In this document: one piece after another, positions 1 through 11,910 of the stretch
Layout of the letters: every line of letters starts with the position of its first letter
Position numbering within the stretch: position 1 is the stretch's first letter
From: Vandiemenella viatica
Lineage: Eukaryota > Arthropoda > Insecta > Orthoptera > Morabidae
Direction: 5' to 3'
NCBI GenBank assembly: GCA_031002005.1
Contig: JARYHS010008074.1
Coordinates: forward strand, 266,229,930 to 266,293,929
DNA length: 64,000 nt
Position numbers and translations under genes: made by a program
The notes under the pieces: generated by a model
Told to the model about the DNA's origin: nothing
Databases searched by the model: none
What the model saw: the letters and a program-made list of their open reading frames with translations, nothing else

Positions 1-428
1 TTTACTAAACATAAAGCAGTGTTCCCGATTTTTTTTTATTTAAATTAGTAAAATCATTAAAATATATAACAAGCTGTTCTCATATCAGTTTCTGTGTTTT
101 AGGTGTGTAATATTTCTCTGTGGACTGGAAGAGTTGATGTTACTGTGACATAGATTAAATAGGACAATTAGCTGATTCCAGTATCTGCTCTAAGTGTTAT
201 CATGCCCTTGGAATCACCGTTGCCACTATGGGTGATGAGACCAAACAATCCATTTTAGGAATTTGGTTAGTCAAGTTTAAAATTCATATTCTGAATTTAT
301 GCTTTCATTGTGCAGTCATAGATTTAATATTTGCCAAAATACTTTGCTTTACTACCATTCTTAAATCACCAACATCAAATACACCGTTAAAAATAGAACA
401 CATTAACAATTTTAAACCAATTTTGCAC
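1..428. other. AT-rich non-coding stretch
   Basis: No open frame with recognisable protein similarity, RNA gene or clear repeat is visible here. The 69-codon frame starting near 228 has unremarkable composition. Confidence 0.5.
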
Positions 429-930
429 TGTTGGTAGCATCAATATAACTCCATTTCAACAGATTCACCTCGAACCACTCACTCCTGTCCACAACTGATT
501 CAAAGATCTCCAGATGTTCCAGTCCTCTGCATGACCAGGTGGCAATCGCTCTGTGACTGTCAGTGGTCCTGGTGACTTCAATTTTGCACAACTGCACTGT
601 TGCCTCTTCAGGTGACCCAACATCAAGTGCATTTGGTGTTGCTTGAAACAGATCATCTTTGCTGAAGGATGATGGGCAAATAGGGCATTGATGCATATAT
701 TTCAAGGTTTGGTTCTCACAACATTCACACTTAATGTTGGTAGCATCAATATAACTCCATTTCAACAGATTCACCTCGAACCACTCACTCCTGTCCACAA
801 CTGATTCAAAGATCTCCAGATGTTCCAGTCCTCTGCATGACCAGGTGGCAATCGCTCTGTGACTGTCAGTGGTCCTGGTGACTTCAATTTTGCACAACTG
901 CACTGTTGCCTCTTCAGGTGACCCAATTAG
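429..930 (-). mobile_element. LINE 3'-end fragment, internally duplicated
   Basis: The minus strand encodes the C-terminal cysteine/histidine segment of a LINE polyprotein (KCECCENQT, then HQCPICPSS, then NALD). It is the same family as the C-terminus seen at 19.0-19.5 kb (KCDCSEDQT, LQCRLCPSS, NALD). A 192-bp block at 429-620 is repeated, with no difference that I can see, at 735-926 (offset 306 bp), so the open frame contains the same peptide twice. The upstream reverse transcriptase is absent; this is a 5'-truncated relic. The lack of divergence means a recent duplication or an assembly artefact. Confidence 0.7.
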
Positions 931-1207
931 TTCCTGCTACGTTCTTAGGAAGCTGGAATCTCTTGGCTGGTGGTGTATGGCTGTGCAGTGGGATGAGGGA
1001 TTTTATTTTATACTTTTGTCCTACTTTTCAAATAATCTGGATCAAGTTGAAGTGCTTTTGAATAATTTTTATTTTAATAATTTGTTTGCCATGAAAAATA
1101 TTTCAAAGCAGTTTCATTTAATATTATAGTTTTGCCATCCTCTTCCTAATAATATTGTAATTAGTAGCTATGGTTGAGGTTGTGTTGAATAGGATGTATT
1201 TGGATAG
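931..1207. other. Non-coding spacer
   Basis: AT-rich sequence between the LINE fragment and the first RTE element. Nothing recognisable was seen. Confidence 0.4.
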
Positions 1208-2719
1208 GCAGATGGTGGGTGGGGTGTAAGAGTTTGGAAGAGTCTACATTAGTCTCTTCCAAACAAATGCAAACCTCTCCTTCACATGGTGAACCCCATT
1301 TGCATGGATGAGGTTCTAACAACTGAAAGATTCTTGGTATAAGGAGTCACCCACTGCTATCTATCTGAAAAGAGGAAGGAAGTGCACCCTCTTGCCCTTG
1401 GGGTTGGAAATGGCCCCTAAAGGCAGATGAATCAGAAATTATCAATGGCACGAGGATGCTGAAGGCAATGGGAAGCCAATATATTACAGACCTAATGGTA
1501 TCCTGAGGTCATATAATCCCCTCAAATTACATATAGTATGATGGCTTCTTCCTGGGTAAGATATTATGTAGATAAAATGGGCTCTGAATCGGATCCCAAG
1601 GTTGGGACTTCTTGGAAAGGAGTCATCAGAATCGAAAGAGACATTCTATAAGTCAGAGCGTGGAATGTTAGAAGTCTTTGAAAAAGGCAGGTAGATTAAG
1701 AAACTTAAAAAGCTAGATGGAATGACATAAGTTAAATGTCATTGGGATTAGTGAGATTAGATGGAAGGATGCACAGAATTTCTGGTCTGGGGAACACAGG
1801 ATAATTAGCACAAAGATGTCAATGGAGTCACTGGTGCAGGATTTGTAATTAATAGGACAGTAGGTGAGTTATTATGAACAGTTTAGTGACATGATTATTC
1901 CGATGTAGTTAGAAACCAAGTCTGCCTCAATCATGTTAGTACAAGTGTACATGCCAACGTCACAGGAAGATGGTAAAGAAATAGAGAAAATACACACTGA
2001 AATTTAAGAATTAATCCAATATTTGAAGGAGGAGGAAAATCTAATAATCGTGGGTGACTCGAATGTGGTACTGGGAGAAGGAAAAGAGGGGTATAATGTA
2101 GGAAGATTTGGTTTAGTAGAAAAAAGGGAATGAGGGAGCAGATCGTTAGAAATTTGTGAAAGATACAAACTAGTGGTGGCGAACATGCTATTTAAGAGTC
2201 ATGCAAGGATATACACCTGGAAACGTATAGGAGATACAGCTCGATATCAGCTAGATTATCTCATGGTCAAACAGAGATTCAGGTATCAAGTTCTAGACTG
2301 CAAAGCATACCCAGGAGCAAACCTAGATTCTGATCATAATCTGATAGTTATGAAGTGCATGCTAAAATTCAAGAGAGGAAAGAAGCAATTCAAGCAGAAC
2401 AGACTGGAAGTGAATAAATTGAAACAATCTATCACAAGAGAAAAGTATGCAGAAATGGTAGATGTGGGTCTACTGAGGATGGAACACAATTGACGATGAA
2501 TGGAATGCATTAAATAGAGAAATAATGAAGGCTGGGGTGTAACGGTTTGGTAGAGACTATACTAGCCTTTTCCAACCAAATGTCAACCTCTCCTTCACGT
2601 GGTGCACCCTGTTTGCACGGACGAGGCTCTGGAGACCGAAAGATTCCCGGTATAAGGAGTCACCCACTCTTGCCAATGGCCTCCGAAAGGAGATTAAATG
2701 GAAGGACACACAGGATTTC

Positions 2720-3719
2720 TTGTCTGGGGAACACAGGATAATTAGCACACAAGCTGCCAATGGAGTCACTGGTGCAGGATTTGTAATGAACAAGAAAGTA
2801 GGGAAATGGGTGAGTTATTATGAACAGTTTGGTGACAGGATTATTTTGATGAGGTTAGAAACTAAGCCCGTCCCAACTACATTAGTACAAGTGTATATGC
2901 CAACATCACAGGAAGATGACGAAGAAAAAGAAAAAAATATATGCTGAAATTGAAGAATTAATACAATATGTGAAGGGGGAGGAAAATCTAATAATCATAG
3001 GTGATTGGAATGCAATAGTTGGAGAAGGAAAAGAGGGGAATACTGTAGGAAGTTTTGGTCTAGGAGAAAGAAATGTGTGAGGAAGTAGATTGCTAGAATT
3101 TCGTGAAATATATAAGCTAGTAGTGGCAAACACACTGTTTAAGAACCATGCAAGAAGAATATACACCTGGAAACGTGTTGGGAATACAGACATATATCAG
3201 CTAGATTATATCATGGTCAAACAGAGATTCAGGAATCAAATTCTAGACTGTAAAGCGTACCCAGGAGCAGACATAGACTCTGACCATAATTTGATAGTAA
3301 TGAAGTGCAGGCTGAAATTCAAGCGAATAAGGAAGCAGCATAAACAGAACAGACAGGAAGTGAATAAACTGAATCAATCTAGCATGAGAGAAAAACTTGC
3401 AGAAATGGTAGACTTAGGTCTAAGAAGTAACTCTGAAAGGAGTTCAACCGAGGACGAATGGAATGCATTAAAGACCAAAATAATGAAAGCTGGTAAAGAA
3501 ACATTAGGCTTTAGGGGACAAGCTACCCGAAAACCTTGGATCACAGAAGAAATTTTGGAGCTGATGGATCAGAGGAGAAGGTACAAAAATGGTCAGGATG
3601 AAGCAGGAAGTGAGCAGTACAGGCAATTTAGAAATAAAATAAATAGGAAACGCAAAATAGCAAAAGAAAAATGGCTACAAGAAAAGTGCGAAGAAGTAGA
3701 ATTAAGGAATTGGTCGTAG
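2720..3719 (+). pseudogene. RTE copy 2 endonuclease domain (broken)
   Basis: Two + strand frames (2720-2947 and 3090-3719) carry pieces of the apurinic/apyrimidinic endonuclease of an RTE polyprotein. Motifs visible: the start of the domain with SGEHRIIST, then VQVYMPTSQ, then a GDWNAI-like segment in the gap, then YQLDYIMVKQRF and the catalytic-type DSDHNLIVMK. This domain nicks target DNA in LINE transposition. A linker continues to 3719 (KPWITEEILELMDQRR). The N-terminal start is deleted and there is at least one frame change between the two frames, so no functional enzyme is encoded. The family is widely annotated as craniofacial-development-protein-2-like. Confidence 0.8.
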
Positions 3720-3801
3720 GAAAAGTAGATGTTGCATATAGAAAGATCAAACAGAATTTTGGAGAAATGAAGAAAAGAGGTATGAACATAAAACTGCCGA
3801 T

Positions 3802-5418
3802 GTGAAACCTCTTTTAAGCTCAGAAGATAGAGCTAACCGATGGAAGGCATACATTGAGAAACTGTATGTTGGGGACGACTTGAACAATAGTGTATTGGAA
3901 AATGAAGGCCATGTCGACATTGATGACTTAAGAGATCCTGTTTTAAGGACAGAATTTAATAAAGCTCTGAATGACTTGAAAGCAAATAAGGCAGTTGGAA
4001 TTGATGAGATCCCTGCAGAACTTCTTAAATCCCTAGGAGAGGAAGGAATCAAAAGATTATTCAAGCTGATATCAAAAAGTTATGGAACAGGAGAAATTCC
4101 AACTGATTTTAATAAAAATATCATCTTTACATTCCCAAAGAAAGCACAAGCCGACAAATGTGAAAATTATCACAACATTAGTCTAACATCATATGTTTCA
4201 AAATTACTGACCAGAATAATATACAGAAGGATGGAAAGGGTAGTAGAAGAGATAGTAGGTGAACATCAATTTGGGTTTAGGAAAAATTGCGGTACAAGGG
4301 AAGCAATTCTGTCTTTAAGATTAATACTTGAAGGAAGGATCAAGAAAAACAAAAGATACTTTTATGACATTTGTTGATTTAGAAAAAGCTTTTGATAATG
4401 TTAGGTGGGACAAGATGTTCAAAATTTTAAAGAAGTCAGGTCTAAAGTATCGAGATAGAAGAATACTCTATAAACTATATAAGAATCAAGTGGCTGTAAT
4501 AAAAGTAGAGAATCACGAGAGACATGCATCAGTTAAAAAGGGTGTGAGACAAGGTTGTAGTCTATCCCCATTAATATTCAATTTGTATGTAGAAGAAGCA
4601 ATGAAGAAAGTCAAAGAAAAATTTCCATGTGGCATAAGTTTTCAGGGAGAAAAAGTCAGTATGCTACGATTTGCTGATGACATTGTCTTGTTAGCAGAGA
4701 GGGCTGAGGATATTGAGAGGTTAATGAATGGCATGAACAAAACACTGAAGGAAGATTTTGGACTGAATATAAATCAAAGTAAGACAAAAGTAATGAAATG
4801 TAGCAGAAATGATACCAATACTAGTAGATTAAATATAAAAATTGGATCAGATGCAATAGGAGAAGTGAGTGAGTTCTGTTACTTGGGAAGCAAAATTACA
4901 ACCGATGGCTGAAGCAGGAATGATGTTAAAAGCAGAATAGCACTAGCAAAAAGAGCTTTCATGAAAAAGAGAAACCATTTAGTTTTAAATATTGATCTAG
5001 GAATTAGAAAGAACTTTTCTAACTCTATGTGTGGAGCACAGCACTTTACGGTAGCGAAACATGGACGTTAGGAATACCGGAAAGAAAGAAACTTGAAGCA
5101 TTTGAAATGTGGTGCTACAGAACAATGCTGAAAATTAGGTGGACGGACAATGTAAGAAATGAACGAGTTTTGGAAATGATGGGTGAGAATAGAAGTTTAT
5201 GGAAGAAGCTTACAGAAAGAAGAGACAGGCTGGTAGGTCATATTTTGAGACATGCAGGATTGATTAATTTGTTAGAGGAGGGAACAGTTGAAGGTAAGAA
5301 CAGTAGAGGAAGACAAAGATTAGAATATATGAAGCAGATAATTGAGGATGTGGGTTGTAAGGGGTATGTAGAAATGAAGAGGATAGCACAGGATAGGAAG
5401 GGATGGAGGATTGCATAA
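3802..5418 (+). pseudogene. RTE copy 2 reverse transcriptase (broken)
   Basis: Three + strand frames (3802-4377, 4328-4912, 5029-5418) together cover the reverse transcriptase and the C-terminal part of the RTE polyprotein. In order: GIDEIPAELLKSLG, the FRKNCGTREAI segment, VDLEKAFDNV (catalytic Asp), QGCSLSPLIFNLYVEEAM, the active-site box RFADDIVLLAE, KTKVMKC, and YLGSKITTDG. The C-terminal SRGRQRLEYMKQI segment follows. A frameshift near 4330-4375 and a stop at 4912 separate the pieces. This is the best preserved RT in the window, but it is dead as a single protein. Confidence 0.88.
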
Positions 5419-5463
5419 AACCAGTCTAAAGCCTGACAACAGCAAAAAACAAATATGAAGGCT

Positions 5464-6830
5464 AGTAAAGAAACATTAGACTTTATGGAACAAGCCACCT
5501 GAAAGCATTGGATCATAGAAGAAATTTTGAAGTTGATGGATCAGAGGAGAAGGTACAAAAATGCTCAGAATGAAGCAGGAAGATAGGAAAACAGACAATT
5601 TATAAATCAAATAAACAGGAAATGCAAAAGAAAGAAGAAAAGTGTGAAGAAGTAGAAAAGGAAATTGTCATAGGTAAAGTAGATGTGGCATATAGGAAGA
5701 TCAAACAGAATTTTGGAGAAATTAAAAAAGAGAGGAATAAACATTAAAGCTGCCGATGGGAAACCTCTTCTAAGTTCAGAAGATAGAGCTAACTGATGGA
5801 AGGAATACATAGAGAAACTGTATGATGGAGATGATTTGAACAACAGTTTATTGGAAAAAGAAGTTGATATCAACCCTGATGGCTTGCGTGATCCTGTTTG
5901 GAGGATGGAATTTGATAGAGTTATGGGGTTAAGTTGTCCATATAAATGATATAGTAGTTTACAGTATTGGAGATGAGATTCTTATCAATGCATTTAATAT
6001 GTCAAATAACACATACATGTATACGTTACATTATACTGAAACATTGCAAAAATCTGACTGTCAATATTAGTATCGGCTTCATGTATTGCTGCGAGTGGCA
6101 ATCTTGTCTGTGTATTCGTACACCTTGCCAACTGTTTACTGTCTTTGTTTATTGTTGACATGGTTACTTGTCAGCGAGCATCATTGCTACTGCGCTAGCA
6201 GCCGCCGCGACAATGGCGGAACTGCGCTGACAACTGCTAAGGCCATGATGTGTTTCCCCCACAGAGTTTTAAATGATTTGAAATCAAATAAGGCAGTTGG
6301 AATTGATGAGATTCCTGCAGAACTTCTGAAATCCCTAGGAGAAGGAATGCAAAGACTATTCAAACTTAATAAAAAAGTTATGACGCATGAGAAATTCCCC
6401 CTGATTTTAATAAGTGTCAACTTCACACTTCTGAAGAAAGTGCATGCTGACAGATGTGAGAATTATTGCACTGTAAGTCTAACATCACATGCTTCAAAAT
6501 TGCTGACCAGATTAATATACAGAAGAATGAAAAGTGTAGTAGAAGGAATAGTAAAACAAAGATACTTCTTTTTTGTGTTTGTTGATTTAGAAAAAGCTTT
6601 TGATAATGTTAGGTTGGACAAGATGTTCAAAATTTTAAAGATATCTGGTCTAAAATACCGAGATAGTAGAATACTTTATAAGAATCACGTAGCTATAATA
6701 AAAATAGAGAATCATGAGAGATGTGAGAGGTTACAATATATAAAGCAGTTAATTGAGGTCGTGAGTTGTAATGGGTTTGTTGAGATGAAGAGGTTAGTAT
6801 AAGATAGGAAGGGATGGAGGACTGTATCAA
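5464..6830 (+). pseudogene. RTE copy 1 linker and RT remnant
   Basis: After the nested copy ends, copy 1 continues with the linker (GCCACC...GGATCATAGAAGAAATT), is interrupted by the 340-bp insert, then resumes in frame 6086-6802 with NDLKSNKAVGIDEIPAELLK, SLTSHASKLLTRLIYRRMK and VDLEKAFDNVRLDKMFKIL. The region between the VDLEKAFDN box and the C-terminus is deleted: the frame jumps to RLQYIKQLIEVV at about 6730. The active-site FADD box is missing, so this copy is dead. Confidence 0.75.
5917..6268. mobile_element. Unknown ~340-bp insert in RTE copy 1
   Basis: RTE coding sequence stops at 5922 and resumes at 6263 (GAGTTTTAAATGATTTG, equivalent to 3953-3990 of copy 2). The inserted 5923-6262 is flanked by AGAGTT on both sides (5917-5922 and 6263-6268), a candidate 6-bp TSD. 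The insert is GC-richer at its right end (GCTAGCAGCCGCCGCGACAA). No terminal inverted repeat or protein is recognised. Confidence 0.65.
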
Positions 6831-6872
6831 ACTAGTGAAGAGAGTGATGACAGAAAAAAAGCAGATGGTGGG

Positions 6873-7490
6873 AAAACAGAATATTCTGCAATGGGCTCAA
6901 TGTTTTCAACACCAGAAACATGTTTTCCCCTGCTCTTTGTTCACTTGGTATTGTATCAACTTGTTCATAGAAGAGTGAGATTTTAAAAATTTCTCAAGAA
7001 GTATTAAATGTGATGCCAAGTAATGGATATTCCTACAGAACCTGATGGCAGAACATTTTATTTTATATTTTGATTATAACTATGCAATACCTCCCTATAG
7101 CTCCATATGATTGCTCACTAAAATAAATCAAATCTAGTGATAGTAAATACAATTATTACTTTTTTTTCCCAGGCAATATATAACTGAATGTTCAGTGAAG
7201 CATTATCTTTTTATTTTCTGAAAGGACAGTCAATTATGAATTGTACATAAAAACTAAGGTGATATATAATAAACTACAATAAAAGTTCATGCCATTATCT
7301 ACTACAGTGAAACAGATTAAACAGCTCAACATTTCTACTCTCTTTGGAGTTTATCCATCTGTATTGGCAGTACTGATGGGAGGCATGTGAAAATTAAAAC
7401 TTCATGAAAGTCAGTTTATGAAAATTATTAATGATTTTTTTTCTATACCATCATCGATAGTGACAGATGCGAATGGTTTAAATTAAATAC
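6873..7490. other. AT-rich non-coding stretch
   Basis: No protein, repeat or RNA gene recognised between the RTE element and the SINE. Confidence 0.4.
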
Positions 7491-7504
7491 ATTTGGCATT
7501 TCTG

Positions 7505-7795
7505 GCCAAAAATTTCCAAGGAGTCCGGCCGCCAAATGACAAAGGATTCTTGAATTGCCACACATGCACACTCATGCCACATCTGTACTTTCCTAATCTG
7601 GCAATCCCATTGGGTATAGGTTTAAGGTGGAATCCAAACCATGGAGCATCCTACCGTACTCCACATAAAGTGTGGTTTTGCCAGAGATGAAAGTCACTTC
7701 TAAGGTCCTAAAAATTCCAGCCGGAATTTGGATTTGAACCAGGTAACGTCTGTTCACTAGTCATGTGCCTTAACCAACAGAGACATCAAACCACT
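7505..7795 (-). repeat. SINE family 1 (tRNA-derived), minus copy
   Basis: Read on the minus strand this starts with a tRNA-like head with a degenerate B box (complement of GGATTTGAACC at about 7730) and continues into a body containing the shared segment GGATGCTCCATGGTTTGGATTCC (its complement is at about 7630). The same body is in the copies at 16.4 kb and 48.25 kb. SINEs of this type are transcribed by RNA polymerase III and mobilised by LINEs. Confidence 0.7.
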
Positions 7796-7829
7796 GTTGG
7801 AAGTGGACAAAAATTAGGCACATTTATCA

Positions 7830-8140
7830 TATGATGGTTAAACCATTTTTCTGTCGCGAGAATACCGAGATGTAGCTATAAATTTATTATATTATAATGG
7901 GTTCTAAGTAAATATGTAAAGTTCAAACAATTCAGATGCCTGAAAGTGGGTGAAAATTGAATTGCAAGATCCCATTACATTCAACCACTTTTCTATTGTT
8001 ACCGTCAACGTATTGACAATACCTGGACATAGCTATGTAATTATTGTATTGTGATCGGTTCTTAATAAGTGTGAAAAATTTGAAATGATTTGAATGTCTG
8101 GAAGTGGGTGGAAATTTATTGAAAAATCCTTTTAAAATTA
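7830..8140. repeat. Diverged two-copy tandem repeat
   Basis: About 150-160 bp (7835-7985) is repeated in diverged form at 7986-8140: compare CGAGATGTAGCTATAAATTTATTATATTATAATGGGTTC... with GGACATAGCTATGTAATTATTGTATTGTGATCGGTTC..., and AGTGGGTGAAAATTGAATTG with AGTGGGTGGAAATTTATTG. No coding role is apparent. Confidence 0.55.
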
Positions 8141-8780
8141 TACATGCAGGTCAAGCTAATATAAAGTGAGTAAAAAATAAAATAAAAAATAAAAGGCTGT
8201 GTGAATGGTTTCTTCTAACTGCAATGAATGTGATGCAACTGAAATCTGTAATATTTCTCAATGATTTGTATTCAATCCACATGAGTGTATATCAGCATTG
8301 GATCAAGAGTCCTTGTATAAAACAGCTCATAGGCAATCAAATGAAAATTTTTATGTTCTATTCTCTAAGAGGCAATCATGGTAATATGCACAGATGATAA
8401 ATGCAGAAGAAAAAATAGCTTCTTTTGTGGTTGCACCATGCACCTTCAGCAGAACAAAGGAAATTACATACCTGCTGAAATCTTTCTGCATATAAAGGAT
8501 AATAATCACTGCAATGTCTTCGCAACCATTTCTGAACATCCAGAACAGTCCACAAATATACAGGCCTTGGACGAGCAGTTTTATTCTGCAGGAAAAATAC
8601 CTAAATTTTGTAGTATATACTGAAATTACAGTAAGTGACTCAATTTAAAACTAGCCAATAAACAAAAACATAACTTTCATCATTCAAACATAGTAAAAAC
8701 AACCTGTATCCCTTAGAGACTAGTGTGAAACTACAAATGGAATAAAAATTAACATATTAACAACAAGTAAAAATATTTCA
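8141..8780. other. AT-rich non-coding stretch
   Basis: Overlapping open frames at 8351-8623 show no recognisable family. Nothing else was seen. Confidence 0.4.
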
Positions 8781-8789
8781 AGTCACACT

Positions 8790-9730
8790 GGTAAAAATGT
8801 GCTCTATGAGGTGACTTCCAAACATTTTTCGACTAAAGATACCAAATCTGAAATATTTATTTTTTAGGCATTGTGTCTCATCACATAAAAACTATTTTCC
8901 TTAGTCTCACGATTCTTTCCCCTGGTTGAAATATTTTTTCGAATGCTGATCCTGTCACAGCCTCCAACGATTCATTTTCTGCTCTACCACTTCAAACTGT
9001 GACTCTTTAAATTCATCTTTGGGAACAGCCAAAAGTCACATGGTTCCAAACAAGGCAAACAAGGAGTAGAGGGATAATAGTCATGGAATTCTTGGCCAAA
9101 TGCAGAACAATGTAGAGGTGGACATACAGAAGATAGCATTCTTTGTTCCCAAGTTCCAGACATGACATCTTAGAATGTTATGATAGAATGCTAAATTCAC
9201 AGTCTGCCCCTGAAAACAATTCTGAATGAACGATTCCTCTCAAATCAGAAAAAAACGAAATAAATATGCTTTTCACCCGTTTCCTGGGGTTTGGAAACTG
9301 TTTCTTCCATCACAACCATTGTTCCTTAGTTTCCAGCTAGTAGCCATTCATCAGACTTTTATTGCTGGTAGCGATCCTCTACAAAATGGCTTCACTGTTG
9401 GAAGCAAATTATTTCAGTTCAGTGGAAACATCAATGCACCGATACTTTGGCTCACTTATCACTGGGAACAGAAAAAACTTTGCCACAATTCAATGAATGC
9501 TAAATTCTTCCATTGAAATTTGCTGACATTGTCCATTACATACACAAAATTTTTCAGCAATACTTTGGTTTGTCAGATGATGGTCACCATAAAATAATTT
9601 TTGAACTTCGGCATTTGTGTGATACATGGCTCCTTCCAAAACACTCATCATCTTCCACTGGAGTTCAACCTGTATTAAATCGAAAAATTACCACAAAAAT
9701 GCATGCTGCTTAGGACCTTGTTTCCAATGC
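8790..9730 (-). pseudogene. Decayed mariner-type transposase
   Basis: Minus-strand conceptual translation through many stops and frameshifts gives the hallmark order of a mariner (DD34D) transposase: an NPRKRVKSIFISFF-like core followed by RGIVHSE at about 9230-9290, an LAKNSMTIIPLLLV segment at about 9060-9110 corresponding to the usual tail before SPDLAP, and a C-terminal FEKIFQPGERIVRLRK-like segment near 8930. The second catalytic Asp region and the helix-turn-helix are not clearly preserved. It is an old dead copy; terminal repeats were not found. Confidence 0.6.
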
Positions 9731-9889
9731 ATCCTGAAACATTTTGTGCATTTCACTAAATTATCTTGCATGTAACCTACTAACCATATTCTCATAGAAC
9801 TACCTTGGCATATGGCTAGAGTGATCTGGATGGCCAGAGAGGAATTTAACTCCCAACTCCCAGGCCCGAACATTCCGGTTCACCAACCA

Positions 9890-11010
9890 GACTCAGTGCT
9901 GATTTAAAAACTGCTTCTTTTCCTCACAGCTTTTCTTAATGTAGATGACAATGCAACATTCCATCAACTATCCCATCACCGAGTCGAACTAAAGAATGTA
10001 TTTCTCAATCCCATTTGCCTGCATTCTCTTATAAATTAATACTACTTTGGTACATTTAAGGTCTCCTGGAACACAGAAAGTATCCTTTCTTAACCTTAAC
10101 ATTAGTTCCAGGTATGGTACAATGCAATTGCTACCTACCTTTAACACATCTGTGGCAATATTACCTTAAGTACTTAAAAAAAAAATCAAATATTAAAAAG
10201 TAGAAGTAAATTACACAGCTCTCTCATATCCTGTGACTATTTCTTATTTACCAGTATGCTCATTTTTACTAACATCGAAATAATTCTTCTTAGTTAATTC
10301 TCCATTTGTCCCTGTTTGACAATCCATAATAATCTCATCAAACCAGTTGCTTAGTATCTTAGGCACTTTCATACTCTCTGTAACTACTTCTTCACGTTTG
10401 TCTGAATGCCTTCTTTCTTATTTTTCTAACATAGCTATAGAAATTTGTATTTTCACCATTCACTGTTCCATGCCCAGCCACACTATTTGTCATAAATTTA
10501 TTCTTAGATGTCACTCTTTGTGTCTATTAATTTCCTGTTTAGTTGATCAACACATTTTCTAATAGCTTACTGATACTTTATTATGTTCTCTACTCATCTG
10601 CAGCCTCCTGAAATCCCTATTGCACTATATAGATTCTTTTTTTTTTCACCTAAAAAAAGGACAAACATTGCTTACCCTGTACCAACTATTTCTTTGGACT
10701 GTTGCCATTTGCTTTCTCCTTTTAGTGACTTTCTTTGACACACTGAAACTTTCCTAAAATATCAGTCAGTTCTGAAAACCTTGCCCCATTATAATTTGCC
10801 TTTTATCTATCTCTACCTTAGATACTGATTTCCTGAACATCATTTGTCCATCACAACTGCGTCATGATTACTTATTCCTTCTATCATATGAGAACTTGCA
10901 TAATTTTCTTAATTTTTTGTTAACCATTGTACAATATGATTGTGTTTCATTCTACTGTTTGTGAAAACATCCCTTTCTTTACCAAAGTTTTCGCAAATCT
11001 CTGTTCCATT
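9890..11010 (-). pseudogene. Decayed CR1/Jockey-like LINE (linker and start of RT)
   Basis: On the minus strand the complement of about 10470-10400 reads NFYSYVRKIRKKAFR, the typical linker between endonuclease and RT in CR1/Jockey-type LINEs. The complement of about 10140-9960 reads like the RT start (KCTKVVLIYKR, then a degenerate copy of the NYRPVSL segment). Stops are numerous and no other RT box is intact. The active-site half is missing here. Confidence 0.5.
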
Positions 11011-11430
11011 GTTAGATAATTCAATTCGCCTTCAGCTAAAACTGGATATATTTAGTTATATTTCTTCCCTTTAAAAATTATTTAGATACAAAATAAAGGG
11101 TTACTGAATCATGGATGGAACACGAAAAATATTATTTGCGATCTAATCTGAACAAAGAGCTCAATTAATGGAGCAGCACAGGTACCAACTATCATAATTA
11201 TTTAACATAAATCATTGATTAAAATGGGAATGGAATAGGTATATAAATACAGTCCAAGCAAGTGCCTTGTTGCAAAGATCTTTAGAGGAGATACTAAGAC
11301 CTCCGACTTTGTATCGTCACAGTCCCCAAGGTTATGCAAATATTGAATTGAATGATTAACTGTGACAGAGCACATGCTGCAGTGACAACTTCCCTAATCA
11401 TTTAATTACCCACTTCTAAGTTTATACCTT
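11011..11430. other. Non-coding spacer
   Basis: AT-rich; nothing recognisable. Confidence 0.35.
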
Positions 11431-11910
11431 ACTAGATGGTACCCACGACTTCGTTCATGTTGTAAAGAATTTGGATTAACAGCTACCGACATCTAAACAC
11501 CATAGTGCACAATGGGAGACTCGATGCTATTACCACACACAAACGCCAGTCATATGCCCTATGTAGTTCAGGCAGCAAAGTAAAATATACGGATACACAT
11601 GTCTTTGGTCAAAATACGAAAATATCCTTGATCGACCAATTTCAACCACCATTTCTCCCACAGTTACCGAAATTAGGCCAACGTTGTGGTCGACGGGTGA
11701 CTCTGTGCTACTACCACAGACAAACACCACTGATCTGCGCTAGATAGTTTTGGCTGAAAAGTGATACACCATGACACATATGTTTTTGGTAGAAATACGA
11801 AAGTGCCACAGGCTGACCACTTTCAACCACCATATCTCCCACACCCCCATAGCTACCGACATCTATACACGATGGGAGACACGATACCACTACCACACAC
11901 AAACACGAAT

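Larger units (their letters stand above)
2525..5463 (+). mobile_element. RTE-type LINE copy 2, nested in copy 1
   Basis: A second copy of the same RTE family occupies 2534-5454, flanked by the 9-bp TSD ATGAAGGCT (2525-2533 and 5455-5463). Copy 1 coding sequence resumes exactly after the second TSD (GTAAAGAAACATTAG..., compare 3495 in copy 2), which proves the insertion. Relative to copy 1 it lacks about 400 bp of leader and endonuclease start (junction near 2690). The 3' end reads TGACAACAGCAAAAAAC. Confidence 0.9.
1208..6872 (+). mobile_element. RTE-type LINE copy 1, with 12-bp TSD
   Basis: A non-LTR retrotransposon of the RTE/BovB type on the + strand, bounded by the direct repeat GCAGATGGTGGG at 1208-1219 and 6861-6872, so the element is 1220-6860. 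It has a 5' leader (shared with the copy starting at 2534), an apurinic-endonuclease region (about 1640-2500, with LDYLMVKQRFRYQ and DSDHNLIVMK) and a reverse transcriptase remnant (about 5760-6830, with GIDEIPAELLKSLG and VDLEKAFDNVR). It is disrupted by a second RTE copy at 2534-5454 and an unrelated ~340-bp insert at 5923-6262. Frames are full of stops. The 3' end is a short A-rich tail after GATGACAG. RTE elements move by target-primed reverse transcription, which fits the long TSD. Confidence 0.85.
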
